From Leuctra nigra (Eukaryota; Arthropoda; Insecta; Plecoptera; Leuctridae), in the NCBI GenBank assembly GCA_934045905.1, contig OW203762.1:45161411-45225410 (forward strand): a DNA stretch of 64,000 bases. The letters run 5' to 3'. Shown one piece after another: positions 41,792 through 52,800 of the stretch. Under the pieces are notes generated by a model that worked only from the letters and a program-made list of their open reading frames with translations, ran no database searches and was not told the origin of the DNA. The translations under genes were made by a program, and so were the position numbers. Positions within the stretch are counted from its first letter, which is position 1. Every line of letters begins with the position of its first letter.

Positions 41792-43960
41792 AAATCAATA
41801 TTTATTGTCAATCAATTGAACCAAATATAGACCAAGGATCTTCAAAACTTCAGGAACCGAAGTATGACCTACGGGGTTTTGAAAATGACTCGACTGTATT
41901 CTTGTATAAGCTTAGATTAGCTGGGAAAATGAACGCCATATTAGAAGGTACTCCAGAACAAAGATATCTATTGCTGAAGAACTATGTACATCAAGCTGCT
42001 TCAGAGGCATTAGGCACAGTAGATTATGGAAGAAAGAAGAAGAATCTCCAAAACCCACATTGGTGGAATGATAGCTTGGAACACCTAACAGAAGAAAAGA
42101 GAAGACTTTACCAAAGGTGGCTGTCAACCAAAGATGGTGAAGATAGACGGTTGTACATGCGCTATAATTATATGGTGAAGAAAGAGATTAAGAAAGCTAA
42201 GAACACTTTCTGGGATAAAAAGTGTGATGAAATTAATTCACTGTTAGGAAGCTCGCGTTCAAGATTGGCTTGGAAGACACTGGGATCGTTGAAGACGAAC
42301 ACACAGCAACAGTTAAGGATAGACCCAATTGGACATCAGAAATGGCAAAAGCATTATCAAGAACTGCTGACCGAGAACAGACCGCTATACAGCAACATAC
42401 AATACACATCAGTGCCAATAGCTCTTGGAGAAGTATGTGAGGAGGTGACATGTGCAGAGATCATGATGGCTCTAAAATCCACGAAGAATAATAGATCAGC
42501 TGGTCCTGGAAGTATACCTATCGAACTTATAAAAAATGCTCCGTTAGTAACTATTGAATCCCTGGCCGGTATATTCACTGAATGCTTGCGTGGAGGTGAA
42601 GTACCGGGAGAATGGAAATTGAGCTACATCAGCTCCATCTATAAAAAAGGAGACAGGAAGAACTGTGGAAACTACAGAGGGATCAGCGTTTTGTCGTCGA
42701 TAGGTAGGCTGTATGGACGAATTCTGACTAAGCGGTTAGAACAGCAAGCTAGAGTCACAGAAGAACAAAGTGGTTTCAGGAGCGGGAGATCATGTGTAGA
42801 CAACCTTTTCTGTATAAAACAACTTATGGACAAGAGTATTGCACATGGAAGTGAATTACACCTGATTTTCGTAGATCTTAAAAAGGCATTTGACAGCGTT
42901 CCTTTAAATAAATTATGGGAGGCTCTGGAAGATCAAGGGATCGAAACAGTTTATGTGAATGCTATTAAAAAGCTCTATGAAAATGCTGTAAGTTGCGTAA
43001 AAAGTGGACAATCATATTCAGAAGAATTTAAAATCAACAAAGGTGTTAGGCAGGGGTGTCCTTTGTCACCAACCCTGTTCAAAATATACGTGAACAGGGT
43101 TTTAGAGAATTGGTCTAGGAAATGTAGTTCGATGGGTGTTAAAATTGGGAAAGAATATATACACTCTTTACTATTCGCAGACGATCAGGTGGTTCTTGCT
43201 GAAGATGAACACGACGCAGAATACATGATGAGAAAGCTTATAGAAGAATACGATTCCTGGGGCTTAGAAGTGAATATGGATAAGACTCAATGTATGGTCA
43301 TTGGAAGAGAGGGTCAAGACATGGTAACCGATAAAGGTATTATAAGATTAACAACAGAGTACAAATATCTAGGTGTGACATTGACGGCTGACGGAACGGA
43401 TGAGAGGGATGTGCTGAACAAGCTGGGCAGAGGAAGAGCGATCACCAGACAATTACACCCAGTGCTTTGGAACGATGTCATCTCAACCAAGACAAAAACA
43501 CGTATTTACAACTCATTCGTTGAAAGCTGCGCTTCCTATGGATCAGAAATCTGGACCTTATCTTCCCGAATGGCACAAAGAGTCCGAGCAATGGAGATGG
43601 GGTACTGGAGAAGATGCTGCAAGGTTACGATACTCGACCATGTGAGGAACGACCGTATACGGGAAATGATGGGAGTGGAGACATCACTGACGGATTACAT
43701 AGAGATGAAGCAACTCTTATGGTATGGCCATCTGAGAAGGATGCCAGATGAAAGATTGCCAATGAGAGCCTGGTCATGGGTACCGTCAAGAAGAAGAAAG
43801 AGAGGAAGACCAAGGAGGAGGTGGGCAGAAGGAGTCGACACTGCCATGAGAAGAAGAGGTCTTCGCGATGGAGACTTCTTAAATAAAGATAAATGGCATT
43901 TAGGATGCAGAATACGGCCTGAAGTGCTGTAAACAATCTGCTTTAATAATAATAATAATA
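41792..43960 (+). mobile_element. 5'-truncated non-LTR retrotransposon (RTE-like)
   Basis: A long reverse-transcriptase frame is followed by a short 3'UTR and an (AAT)n tail at 43945-43960. A perfect 10-bp direct repeat ATGTTTATGT (41782-41791 and 43961-43970) brackets the unit and is a likely target-site duplication. The 5' part with the endonuclease is missing. It sits between the protease 3' end and the lysozyme gene and ends 179 bp before the lysozyme ATG. Confidence 0.85.
41794..43932 (+). CDS. reverse transcriptase ORF, N-terminally truncated
   Basis: The frame is open from just after a stop at 41791 to the stop at 43930-43932 (about 712 codons) without internal stops. Reverse-transcriptase landmarks appear in order: NRSAGPGSIP, ISSIYKKGD, YRGISVLS, SGFRSGRS, LIFVDLKKAFDS, GVRQGCPLSP, the catalytic LLFADD box near 43,165, and KYLGVTL. 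A C-terminal RRRKRGRPRRRW basic patch and a WHLGC end follow. In intact relatives an AP-type endonuclease precedes this domain; it is absent, as expected for 5' truncation during target-primed reverse transcription. There is no RNase H. The lack of stops indicates a young copy. Assignment to RTE rather than another endonuclease-bearing clade is tentative. Confidence 0.88.
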   Translation: MNIYCQSIEPNIDQGSSKLQEPKYDLRGFENDSTVFLYKLRLAGKMNAILEGTPEQRYLLLKNYVHQAASEALGTVDYGRKKKNLQNPHWWNDSLEHLTEEKRRLYQRWLSTKDGEDRRLYMRYNYMVKKEIKKAKNTFWDKKCDEINSLLGSSRSRLAWKTLGSLKTNTQQQLRIDPIGHQKWQKHYQELLTENRPLYSNIQYTSVPIALGEVCEEVTCAEIMMALKSTKNNRSAGPGSIPIELIKNAPLVTIESLAGIFTECLRGGEVPGEWKLSYISSIYKKGDRKNCGNYRGISVLSSIGRLYGRILTKRLEQQARVTEEQSGFRSGRSCVDNLFCIKQLMDKSIAHGSELHLIFVDLKKAFDSVPLNKLWEALEDQGIETVYVNAIKKLYENAVSCVKSGQSYSEEFKINKGVRQGCPLSPTLFKIYVNRVLENWSRKCSSMGVKIGKEYIHSLLFADDQVVLAEDEHDAEYMMRKLIEEYDSWGLEVNMDKTQCMVIGREGQDMVTDKGIIRLTTEYKYLGVTLTADGTDERDVLNKLGRGRAITRQLHPVLWNDVISTKTKTRIYNSFVESCASYGSEIWTLSSRMAQRVRAMEMGYWRRCCKVTILDHVRNDRIREMMGVETSLTDYIEMKQLLWYGHLRRMPDERLPMRAWSWVPSRRRKRGRPRRRWAEGVDTAMRRRGLRDGDFLNKDKWHLGCRIRPEVL

Positions 43961-44139
43961 ATGTTTATGTTCAAAACAAACTAAGCTGATTATTATGCAA
44001 GCAAGACGTCAAACTCAAGGCTTTTCACTTCCTCTTCCCCCCCTCCAACCACTTCCTCCCACCACAGAACAAAACAAGTTGTACTTCACACTGGGGCTAA
44101 TTACGCGAACTCATCACAGTGTTTCGTGATCGAAGAGCC

Positions 44140-45013
44140 ATGGTTCGAGCCCCGGTGGGAGGAGTGCTGATCGCGGTGCTGATTGCTGTTGCTGAGACAC
44201 GCGTCGTGACGAGATGCGAACTCGCCAGAGAGCTGATAAGACAGCGAGTCCCCAGAAGTCTCGTTAGCAACTGTGAGTTTCATCACGAGTTCATCGGGGT
44301 TATCTCGTTGCACTTTGTCATTCACAATCACAATGTCATCAAGTATACAATGTAGAATCTTCTTATGTCGATTCTTTTAGCACGTGTCAATTATTTTCAT
44401 TTTCAATATTTTAATTTCTGTCTTAGGGGTGTGCCTCGTTGAAAATGAGAGTAGGGGTGACACATCCATACGTATAGGCCCTAACAAAGACGGATCTTTC
44501 GATTTAGGCATTTTTAAGGTATGTGATTGTGACAGTAAAATATTTTAATAAGTGTCACCGAAATATTGATTCTAATTATTGTCCGTAGATCAACAGTAAG
44601 TGGTGTCGCAATGGGTATCAAGGAGGTGAATGTAAACTACGGTGTGAAGGTATGTTGATCGCACCTTCGATAGGGAATAGAACAATAAACACAATATCAT
44701 CATAAACACTTATAAATGAACAGGCATTCCGCATTTTAGGAACATAATGAAGATGCAGTTGAATATAGATGGATCAGAATGACTTGTATACAAAATATGT
44801 TGTACCAAACCCCTACCCTACTAGTCGACTGTGTTTTTTTTTAATCTCAATATTAAATATTTTTTTACAGTTTTGACGGACAACACGCTTGCTGATGACA
44901 TTGCTTGTGCCAAGAAGGTCTACGACAGAGGAGGGTTTGCTTATTGGAGTGGCTGGACTGCTAAATGTAAAGGAAAATCTCTGCCAAATGTATCTGAATG
45001 CTATCATGGTTGA
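44140..45013 (+). CDS. c-type lysozyme, secreted
   Basis: Exons 44140-44272, 44427-44518, 44589-44649 and 44871-45013 join in phase to 142 codons. A hydrophobic signal (VGGVLIAVLIAVAE) leads to the mature start VVTRCELAREL. Glycoside hydrolase 22 hallmarks are intact: the catalytic Glu in WVCLVENES, the catalytic Asp in DGSFDLGIFKINS, and eight cysteines in the usual pattern (RCEL, VCLV, WCRN, GECKLRC, ACAK, KCKG, ECYH). It should cleave peptidoglycan as an antibacterial or digestive enzyme. The segment after the active-site Asp reads INSKWC, one residue shorter than the INSxWWC of chicken lysozyme. An AATAAA at 45188 ends the gene. Confidence 0.95.
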
Positions 45014-45540
45014 ACATTAACAATGGTTACTCAATTGAATGACCAATGCTATTTGCTGATATCGTTCATTTAATTAACCATTTCCTTTTTCCTGTATAAT
45101 CTGCATGCTGTAATTTTCTTATCGTTGTGTTAAAACCACTGATATACATGTAGTAAAATCTCTGTTGTCTGTAATGACTGATACATAAATAAACTATTAA
45201 ATATATTACCTGCCGTTTAATGTTTTGTTAGGTACTTGACATTTTAATTATTAGACGTTTCAAACACAAAACTGAAATTGTTCATAATTTTCCCGCGTCG
45301 AAACCACGTGACACGTCCACTGGCGCTTGTCGTGACGTCAGAACTCAGAAGTGAAGTGGGTGTACCTATTTTGAAGTCGGTGTTTTGATCACAACAAACG
45401 AAAGGGAAAGGGTAACACCAAATGACATAATAATCAATAACATTCTCCCCTCATCACAGTGTTCAGTGCTTGCTTTGACCCGTAGCATATGAACATTACG
45501 CTAGCTAGTTCAGATTGTCGTTGTGTAGGAGATTTATGAC
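45014..45540 (+). promoter_or_regulatory. lysozyme 3' end and Gmppb promoter
   Basis: After the lysozyme AATAAA (45188) comes a short spacer, then a GC-richer block with an E-box CACGTG (45305-45310) and a CRE palindrome TGACGTCA (45333-45340), with no TATA box. The same two motifs in the same order lie in the ReepA promoter. Transcription of Gmppb probably starts within the next 150 bp. Confidence 0.55.
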
Positions 45541-45567
45541 ATGTGGATGACCAGGCTACACATGAAG
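45541..45567 (+). CDS. possible upstream coding exon of Gmppb
   Basis: A segment ending in the donor AAG|GTGAGC contains an ATG at 45541 followed by nine sense codons (MWMTRLHMK). It is in phase with the acceptor at 45763, giving MWMTRLHMKRGVMSS upstream of the conserved start. An in-frame stop at 45526 bounds it, and a four-codon out-of-frame uORF starts at 45536. It is equally likely that this is non-coding leader and that translation starts downstream. Confidence 0.3.
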
Positions 45568-45771
45568 GTGAGCCACATTGTCATTGTGTACGTGGCTATT
45601 AACAGCTTCAGTTGTTGATAAGAGGAAATACGTCAATAGAGCAGTGTTCTTCCCTTATCTAATTAGGTAAGTTATCTCATCGTTTATCTTCATCTCTGTA
45701 TGCATTAGACATAGGAAGGAACTTAACCTAATTTTGAATTATCATCATTTTATTTGTTTCAGAGAGGTGTC

Positions 45772-47737
45772 ATGAGTAGTACAAACACTGCCGGTAAAAT
45801 GGGTGAGATGAGAGCCCTCATCCTTGTTGGAGGTTACGGAACTCGACTTCGCCCGCTCACGCTCAGCCGACCTAAACCGCTTGTTGAGTTCGCCAATAAA
45901 CCGATGCTGCTACATCAAATGGAGGCGTTAGTTGAAGCTGGAGTCACTCAGGTCATTTTGGCTGTATCATATCGAGCAGAAGAAATGGAAGATGAACTGA
46001 AGGAAGAAGCAAAAAAGCTTGGCGTTAGCTTAGTGTTCTCCCACGAGAAGGAACCTCTCGGCACAGCAGGTCCACTCGCTTTGGCAAAAGACATTCTCGG
46101 TGCAAGTGAAGAGCCATTCTTTGTTTTAAATTCAGATATAATATGTGAGTTTCCATTTAAAGATCTTGCTAAATTTCACAAACATCACGGCAAGGAAGGG
46201 ACCATTGTTGTGACGAAAGTAGAGGAACCGTCGAAGTATGGTGTAGTACTGTATGGTGAGGGAGGCCGAATCGAAAGTTTCATCGAGAAACCTCAAGAGT
46301 TTGTATCCAACAAGATCAACGCAGGAATGTACATCTTGAATCCATCAGTGCTTCGCCGCATCCAGCTCCGACCAACTAGCATCGAGAAGGAAGTGTTTCC
46401 AGACATGGCTAAGGAAGGGCAGCTCTATGCAATGGATCTTCAGGGTTTTTGGATGGACGTTGGACAACCTCGAGATTTTTTAACTGGTATGTATAAAGTT
46501 TAAAGAATAAAGTTGGATCACTCAGGGATGCAGTCCTGGGAAAGAAGTGTCAGTGCACTGAATACAAAACATAACCCTCAGAGTTTGCTACCTGCATGAG
46601 GTTTGGGGGGCTAGCCGCATGATGGTTTTTTGTAAATTGATGGCAAGGAGCGCAATGCCGATTTTCAAAAAGAAGCGAAAAAGGTCCAGGACACCGCCCT
46701 GGCCGCACTCTATCCTAGGTTGTAACAAATTATTTTAAAAATAAAGATACCACCTACCTAGTGACTAGTAAGTAGGTATTAATTATTCATTGCAGGGTAA
46801 CACTACAAAGTGAAATCTACAATATTTCAGTAAGCAGTCTCAATCTTGACACAACATGTCAACACAACAGAATTTAAAATGTTTTGCTCTTTTGATACCA
46901 AGTTAATCTACATACTACTCGATTGGTATTTATTTTATTTTTTATTATTATCTCATAAATATTTTTAATAATATGTAAACAATTTCCACACTAAGAAGAG
47001 TAAAATACAATTATAGGCCTTAGTTATACACAATGCCGACTGGCCAAGCTCGACATATCTTCTCCTTCTTCTTTGCCTCCTCCTCCTCATTCTCCTCCTC
47101 CTTCCTCTTCATCACCATCATCATCATCATCTTCTTCTTCTTCGTCGTCGTCCTCTACTGCTGCTGCTACTTCTTCCTCAACTAACTCAAATTACCTCCC
47201 TCCAACTGCTTGAATTTATATCATTACAATTTGAGAAATTACTCTGAAGACTAGAGAGTAGAGAGTCTACATATTTTTCAGTACTACCTACCTATATTCT
47301 CAAATATGGAAGTTTATGATTTTCTTTCTGAATCAGGAATGTGCCTCTATTTGACTTCACTGCGCCAGAAGAACCCTGGCGCTCTCTACTCTGGTCCTGG
47401 TACTGTCGGCAATGTCCTGGTCGATCCTACGGCGCAGATCGGCGAGGGTTGCCGCATCGGGCCGAACGTGACTGTGGGGCCTGGCGTTGTGATTGAAGAT
47501 GGCGCATGTGTCAAACGCACGACATTACTGCGCGGCGCAACAGTGCGATCTCACTCATGGCTGAGCGGATGCATCGTGGGCTGGCGAAGTGTCGTGGGCC
47601 AGTGGGTGCGCATGGAGAACACCACTGTTTTGGGTGAAGATGTCATTGTTCAAGACGAACTCTACATAAATGGAGGACAAGTCCTACCGCACAAGTCCAT
47701 ATCCTCTTCCGTTCCGGAACCTCAAATCATAATGTGA
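45772..47737 (+). CDS. Gmppb: mannose-1-phosphate guanylyltransferase beta (GDP-mannose pyrophosphorylase)
   Basis: Two coding exons, 45772-46486 and 47337-47737, join within LTG|MCLY to give 371 codons (359 from the conserved start at 45808, close to 360 in human). The enzyme makes GDP-mannose from mannose-1-phosphate and GTP in the cytosol for N-glycans, O-mannosylation and GPI anchors. The N-terminal nucleotidyltransferase domain shows [37 protein letters not shown]-like FIEKPQ and NAGMYIL. The C-terminal left-handed beta-helix carries hexapeptide repeats ([20 protein letters not shown]) and ends VPEPQIIM. Three in-frame ATGs (45772, 45799, 45808) precede the domain; 45799 has the best context (AAAATGG). 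An AATAAA lies at 48236. Confidence 0.96.
47040..47190. repeat. pyrimidine-rich CTC/CTT/CAT microsatellite in the Gmppb intron
   Basis: About 150 bp of interrupted CTC, CTT, ATC and CGT triplets in the single coding-region intron of Gmppb, about 150 bp before the acceptor at 47337. It is simple sequence; no function is evident. Confidence 0.75.
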
Positions 47738-49727
47738 TTCATTATTGATATTGAATTAACTTTTCACAACTTGATAAATGATACATCATTTACATACTTT
47801 AAAATTATGTCTTATTTGTAGTATTTCATTTTTAAATGAATTTCAAGTTTTTATTTACTTTCCTCATGTTGTTTATGTACTCTTTTGGAGCAATATTTTC
47901 AATAAGTGTTTGGAAAAATGACTGTTTTACTATAGGTACTAATACTTTGAACTGATGTGTTATACAGAGTTACATATTTTTATTTTATAGCTTTGTAGTC
48001 TGACCGAACTATATTGAGTTTTATTGACATTTTTGAATGTCGGTATCTCTACTTCATGATTTCTATTAGGTACCTACTTTACTTTGTTATTTAGTGTTGT
48101 TATAAAAAATAGTTGAATTAAGTGAATTAAGTTGAAGTATTCATTTCTTTCATACTTCATCATGATTCATTACATTTATACTGTATTTAAAAGCTAAATT
48201 ATCGAAAATGTCTTGTGAAATTGCTATTTCATGCTAATAAAAAATAGTAAAATATTTCAATTTCAAAATAGGTATCCGAAATTATTGTCCATATTTCCCT
48301 GTACATTCCAGACAATTTCCAATTCCAATTTTACAATTGCCTTGACTTTTCTTACTTTCGTGATCTTCAAGTCCCTCTATCTGAGAAATCTGATTCTGTT
48401 GTGTATAAGATAACTCGCGCCCTCTGGCAGCAGTAAAAGAACCAGCTCCGCCAGCTTCCACTGTTCGCTACTAGAGCGCAGTCACTGTATCTACCTTGAA
48501 AGCTATTACTTTTCGGGCGTCGTTCAAATTGCGTCGGCGTAGTACTCTACTGTGCGACTCAGTGCAAGTGAGATTTAAAAGTCACATCTGTTAATTTTCT
48601 TTTTGACTAAATCATCTGTTGAAGGTAGGTAGATTCTACTTTATGTAGATTATTGATCACTACATTTTTTTTAATACCTTTGGTTGTTAAATCGATACTA
48701 TTCAATTGAATAATGAATGGGCTATCTTACAATAGTTTATTGATCACTGTCTGTTTCGGAAACATCTCCTCGATAAATAACTTCACGCATGGAATAGTTT
48801 TGTTTGACACGAAACAGAATTTGTATCTAAAAATACCTATCCAATGAATTGGAAAAGTTATAAACTGTTACTAATTTACAGAGCCGAAAAGATTTTAAAA
48901 CATTAAATTAAAATATTTGTATTTTTTTAAATATTAAAAAATATAAAAATAAAAATATTTTTAATTTTTAATTTTAAAATTATATTTTAAATTTAACTAT
49001 TTACTTATATTATATTGAGAGATATAATTATGTTCATTTCGTTTTGTAGTAATACAATTTTCTAATTTGCATTTTTAGTTGCATGTAAGAACGCATAATA
49101 AAATCTAAAATCTCGTTGGTCGAATAAGATCAAGAGAGTTAGAAAAACGAGTTATTCGATTAGTAGGAGTTCTCAAACAAAGCCGGCTTTATAATAATTT
49201 CATTCTTACACATCATTTACAAGAATGCTCTCCTCACGTACATTATAATTGTTTAAATTGTGTTAACTCCTTCTCAAGTAAATGTTAATTGCTCACAGTA
49301 CACATCATTGTCAACGTCATATTTTGTACCTACTGTTCCTCCTTCAATCTGTGGAGCTACATTTGTTTCAAAACTCGTTAAAAATTCCATTCTCTACAAT
49401 TTTTAACATAATTAACCTAAAGCGTAAAAAGCCGTTCCAGTCAATTTCCTATTAATTATGCTTCATTCTCTGGTCTCTCCGTGTGAAATTTCACTCAAGG
49501 CTAAAATCACTGGAGCATGCATCACATCAACTATGAATCACCACAAATGCGATCACAACGTCCTACTCTGTCTATGACGTTATTATGACTTGAATCAAAC
49601 TATCCTTTCTATTTCCCTCCACTACGTCACCTCCCCTGCGCCTTCATTGACTAATAAACTTCTCGGAATGTTCTGAGCATGGAGGAACGTATGATCGTGG
49701 TATGATAATGATCTCTCCGACTGCCGG
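47738..49727. other. Gmppb-annexin intergenic region
   Basis: Contains the Gmppb 3'UTR with AATAAA at 48236. A GC-richer block at about 48,410-48,570 contains a CTCAGTGC initiator-like motif, followed by a possible donor (GAAG|GTAGGT near 48,625) that could be an alternative non-coding first exon of the annexin. The rest is very AT-rich, especially 48,900-49,020. No protein gene is seen. Confidence 0.4.
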
Positions 49728-49830
49728 TATAATATTGCTCTTGTGTCTGGGTTGGAAGGCTCAGTGTTCGTGTGGAACTGGTCGACGCAACTTGTTCAAC
49801 TTCAACTAACTGCAGCAACATCACCGCAAC
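49728..49830 (+). promoter_or_regulatory. core promoter and 5'UTR of the annexin gene
   Basis: A TATAAT box at 49728 lies about 33 bp before GCTCAGTG (the TCAGT arthropod initiator at 49761). This would give a 5' leader of about 70 nt before the ATG at 49831. The spacing is slightly longer than the usual TATA-initiator distance. Confidence 0.5.
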
Positions 49831-52800
49831 ATGTCTCGCCAGTACTACCCAGCTCAGGTAAGTTAGAAGGTTCTTCAAGTAGATTTCTAATCAACGATTT
49901 GATAAACTCATTATTAAAACCAATTTATTGATGGCTATTGATCTTACTGAATACTACAAATTTAAATCATGAATGTATGAACTTTTATTGCTTTTGAACT
50001 TAAAGCTCAATTAAACCAGTTCTATGTTTAATCATAGACATTTATACTCACTGGTGAGTATAAATGTATATGGTTTAATCGAAGTATAATCTTCAAAAAA
50101 AAATGCTTAAACTGTTTATTTCAATGAATATGATCAGATTTAGTGAAGAACTCTTTCCATCAAATAGTTGTGAGGGTTGTAAATTATTTTGGTTTGTTAC
50201 ATACTTTTGATATCAATTATTATCAATTTTTTTTAGTTTGATTTGATTTTTTCTTTCTTGAATTTTACTTCTTTTCCACTCGACTTGCTTTTGCTTCTTC
50301 CTCCCTACTCAAACAAGTGTCATCTGTTGCTCACTTTGATCATTACAATAATTGGATTTAAATTGGATTAAATAGGTATTTATGAGAAGTTAAACAAAAT
50401 TCTTGTCCGAGTGTAATCGCCTCCTGAGATTTAAATATCTTCAGATTTGTGTAAACATTTACCATGACGTGGCAAGCGTCATCCTTTCATTTAGCTGCAT
50501 GCAATGGCTAATGAACTCGCTCTATTTGATGCGAAAACCTTTCATCCTATATAGGAATTGAGCAGATGCTGTAAGCCTGTATGCTCCTAGACTTAGTGAA
50601 TCTCATGATCATATTGTCTGGCGCGGTCTCATGTCCTTGATTCTATAGACGCAGTCATGACTCGTGTACTACACATTCACATCGACAAGACTCTAGAAGA
50701 GTACTCGGCTCTGAAATCATGAGCGTCCACATAGGAATTCCATCATAGACCGAAAAGTTATGAAAATAATCGAAAATATAAATTTGCATTATGTTTTGTT
50801 TGCCATTTTCAGAAGTGCTTTCAAGTGCTTTCAGTGGTTGCCCTCAACCTCTGATAATTTTGGTAATTTCTGAATGATCGTATGTTCATGATTCTAAAAT
50901 CATTATGTTCATGTTGATAAATATCGTACAAATCGGAAGAAACACAATTTTAGGCCTATTTCCTGTTCCAAAACGCACCAAAATGCTCGGAATTTGGTTA
51001 AAATGTACCAAAATCTTCTCAGGGGCTATGTGCCCCAGATCTGCATGCGCTAGGGACACTGCCCCCAAACCCCCCATTAAATTTATTTTGACAACTTGCC
51101 CCTGGCAGAAATCCTGCGGACGGCCGGTCTGGAAATACAGGGCCAAAATGTTCTTCAGACGTTGATGAATGGGTGTAATCTATCACCGAAATTAACTACG
51201 AAATTCTTCCTCGCAATCATATTTGGAATAAATACATAAATTTGAACAGATATGGGTACTTAAAGTTTGATTTTTATTACAATTTATCAATGTTTTGGAG
51301 AACACGAATCCGTATTTTCCTATGTTTCATTTGATTATAGCCAATTAAATTGTTATTTAGAACGAAATATTCGTTATTATCAAGGTGTTGTAAATGGCGG
51401 AAGCCGTAAAGTGATATTCGTGGGTGATAAACAGATGACGTGATCCGTTCCACCCTCAGTTTATGTCTGCATGCTAGCTTATAAAAATAACCCGTCTGCA
51501 GGCCCATGATTTCATGAGAGATAAACCAAGCTTTAGGTAAGAAAAGTCTGCGGTTGATATCATAATATTGGTGCGTGGGGATAGGAACTTAACCCTGTCT
51601 TACCCTTTACAATAACAAAATGGAGAAATGCAAATGGAGTAGATATGAAAAAAACGACGCAATAATTGACATCACGATAAACCACAATCCGCATAGGCTT
51701 GTACTGATTCGAACCTGCGACCAGAGTCGAACATATGAACGACGTGGTCTTCTACAAAAAAATCCCTCTCGATCGCAACTTCGAATATCGCTACTAAAAG
51801 TTCTACAATGACCCATTTTTTTAATCTTAATCCGAAATTCCTTGCAAGTTCTAATATGAATGGTATCATTTGGTAGGAAACTGAGGGTTTTGTTTGTTCT
51901 AGTGACTTAACAGCAAGTTAGCATGCAAACATGGCCACACAGCATTTTGACATAACAACTACAGCTGGACATAACAGAATAAATCTGTGCTAACTTACAT
52001 TAGGCACTTCAATTTCTTAAAGCGTGTTCCAGAAACGAATAGAACTGTATACTAAATTACCCATAGCAGGTGTAATTATACCTTTATACCAAAGCGTATG
52101 CCGTGCCCGACCGTATCTCTTACACCGCCCCTTCACGGCCACAAATGCATAATAAGTGAACGAGTTAATGCATTCTATTGGAGGTGGAAATAAATAAGCT
52201 TAAATAAAAATACATTCTATTCAATTCCCTATAGGTCAAATTGAAAATGTAGAACGATATTAGGTGATTGTCGTAGATATCATAAATAAATACAAAATAT
52301 TTATTTATCCTTCCTCAAGTGACATTCAATGCTAATTCATCCCTCCAACACGATATCATATCTTTGAATGCCCCATTTCTTCGGTCAGCAGTGTTTCCCA
52401 ACCGTCTTCGAGGCTGATCCATTCGACGCCAATGCCGACGCCGAGACTCTGCGTGCGGCGATGAAGGGCCTCGGCACTGACGAGCAGGCCATCATCGACG
52501 TCCTCGCCCATCGCAGCGTCGTCCAGCGTCTGGAGATCAGCGACAGCTTCAAGACGCTCTACGGCAAGGACCTCATCGAGGAGCTGAAGGGGGAGCTCGG
52601 TGGCGTCTTCGAGGACGCGATCGTCGCCCTCATGACGTCACTGCCGGACTTGTACGCCAAGGAATTGCACGACGCCATCAGCGGTCTTGGCACGGACGAA
52701 GAAGCCATCATTGAGATTCTGTGCAGTCTCAGTAACTATGGTATTCGCACCATAGCTTCAGTCTATGAAAAGAGTGAGTCGAGTCTTTCATTATGCCCCT

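Noticed and set aside
44140..44160. B-box-like GGTTCGAGCCCC at the lysozyme start
   Set aside because: It lies in the signal-peptide codons of a well-supported gene, and no tRNA fold surrounds it.
50038..50067. Small perfect hairpin (14-bp arms)
   Set aside because: AT-rich and without flanking repeats; could be chance, and there is no evidence of function.
51600..51820. Possible tRNA or SINE on the minus strand (GGTTCGAATC box)
   Set aside because: A B-box-like motif is present, but no cloverleaf or clear A box could be drawn.
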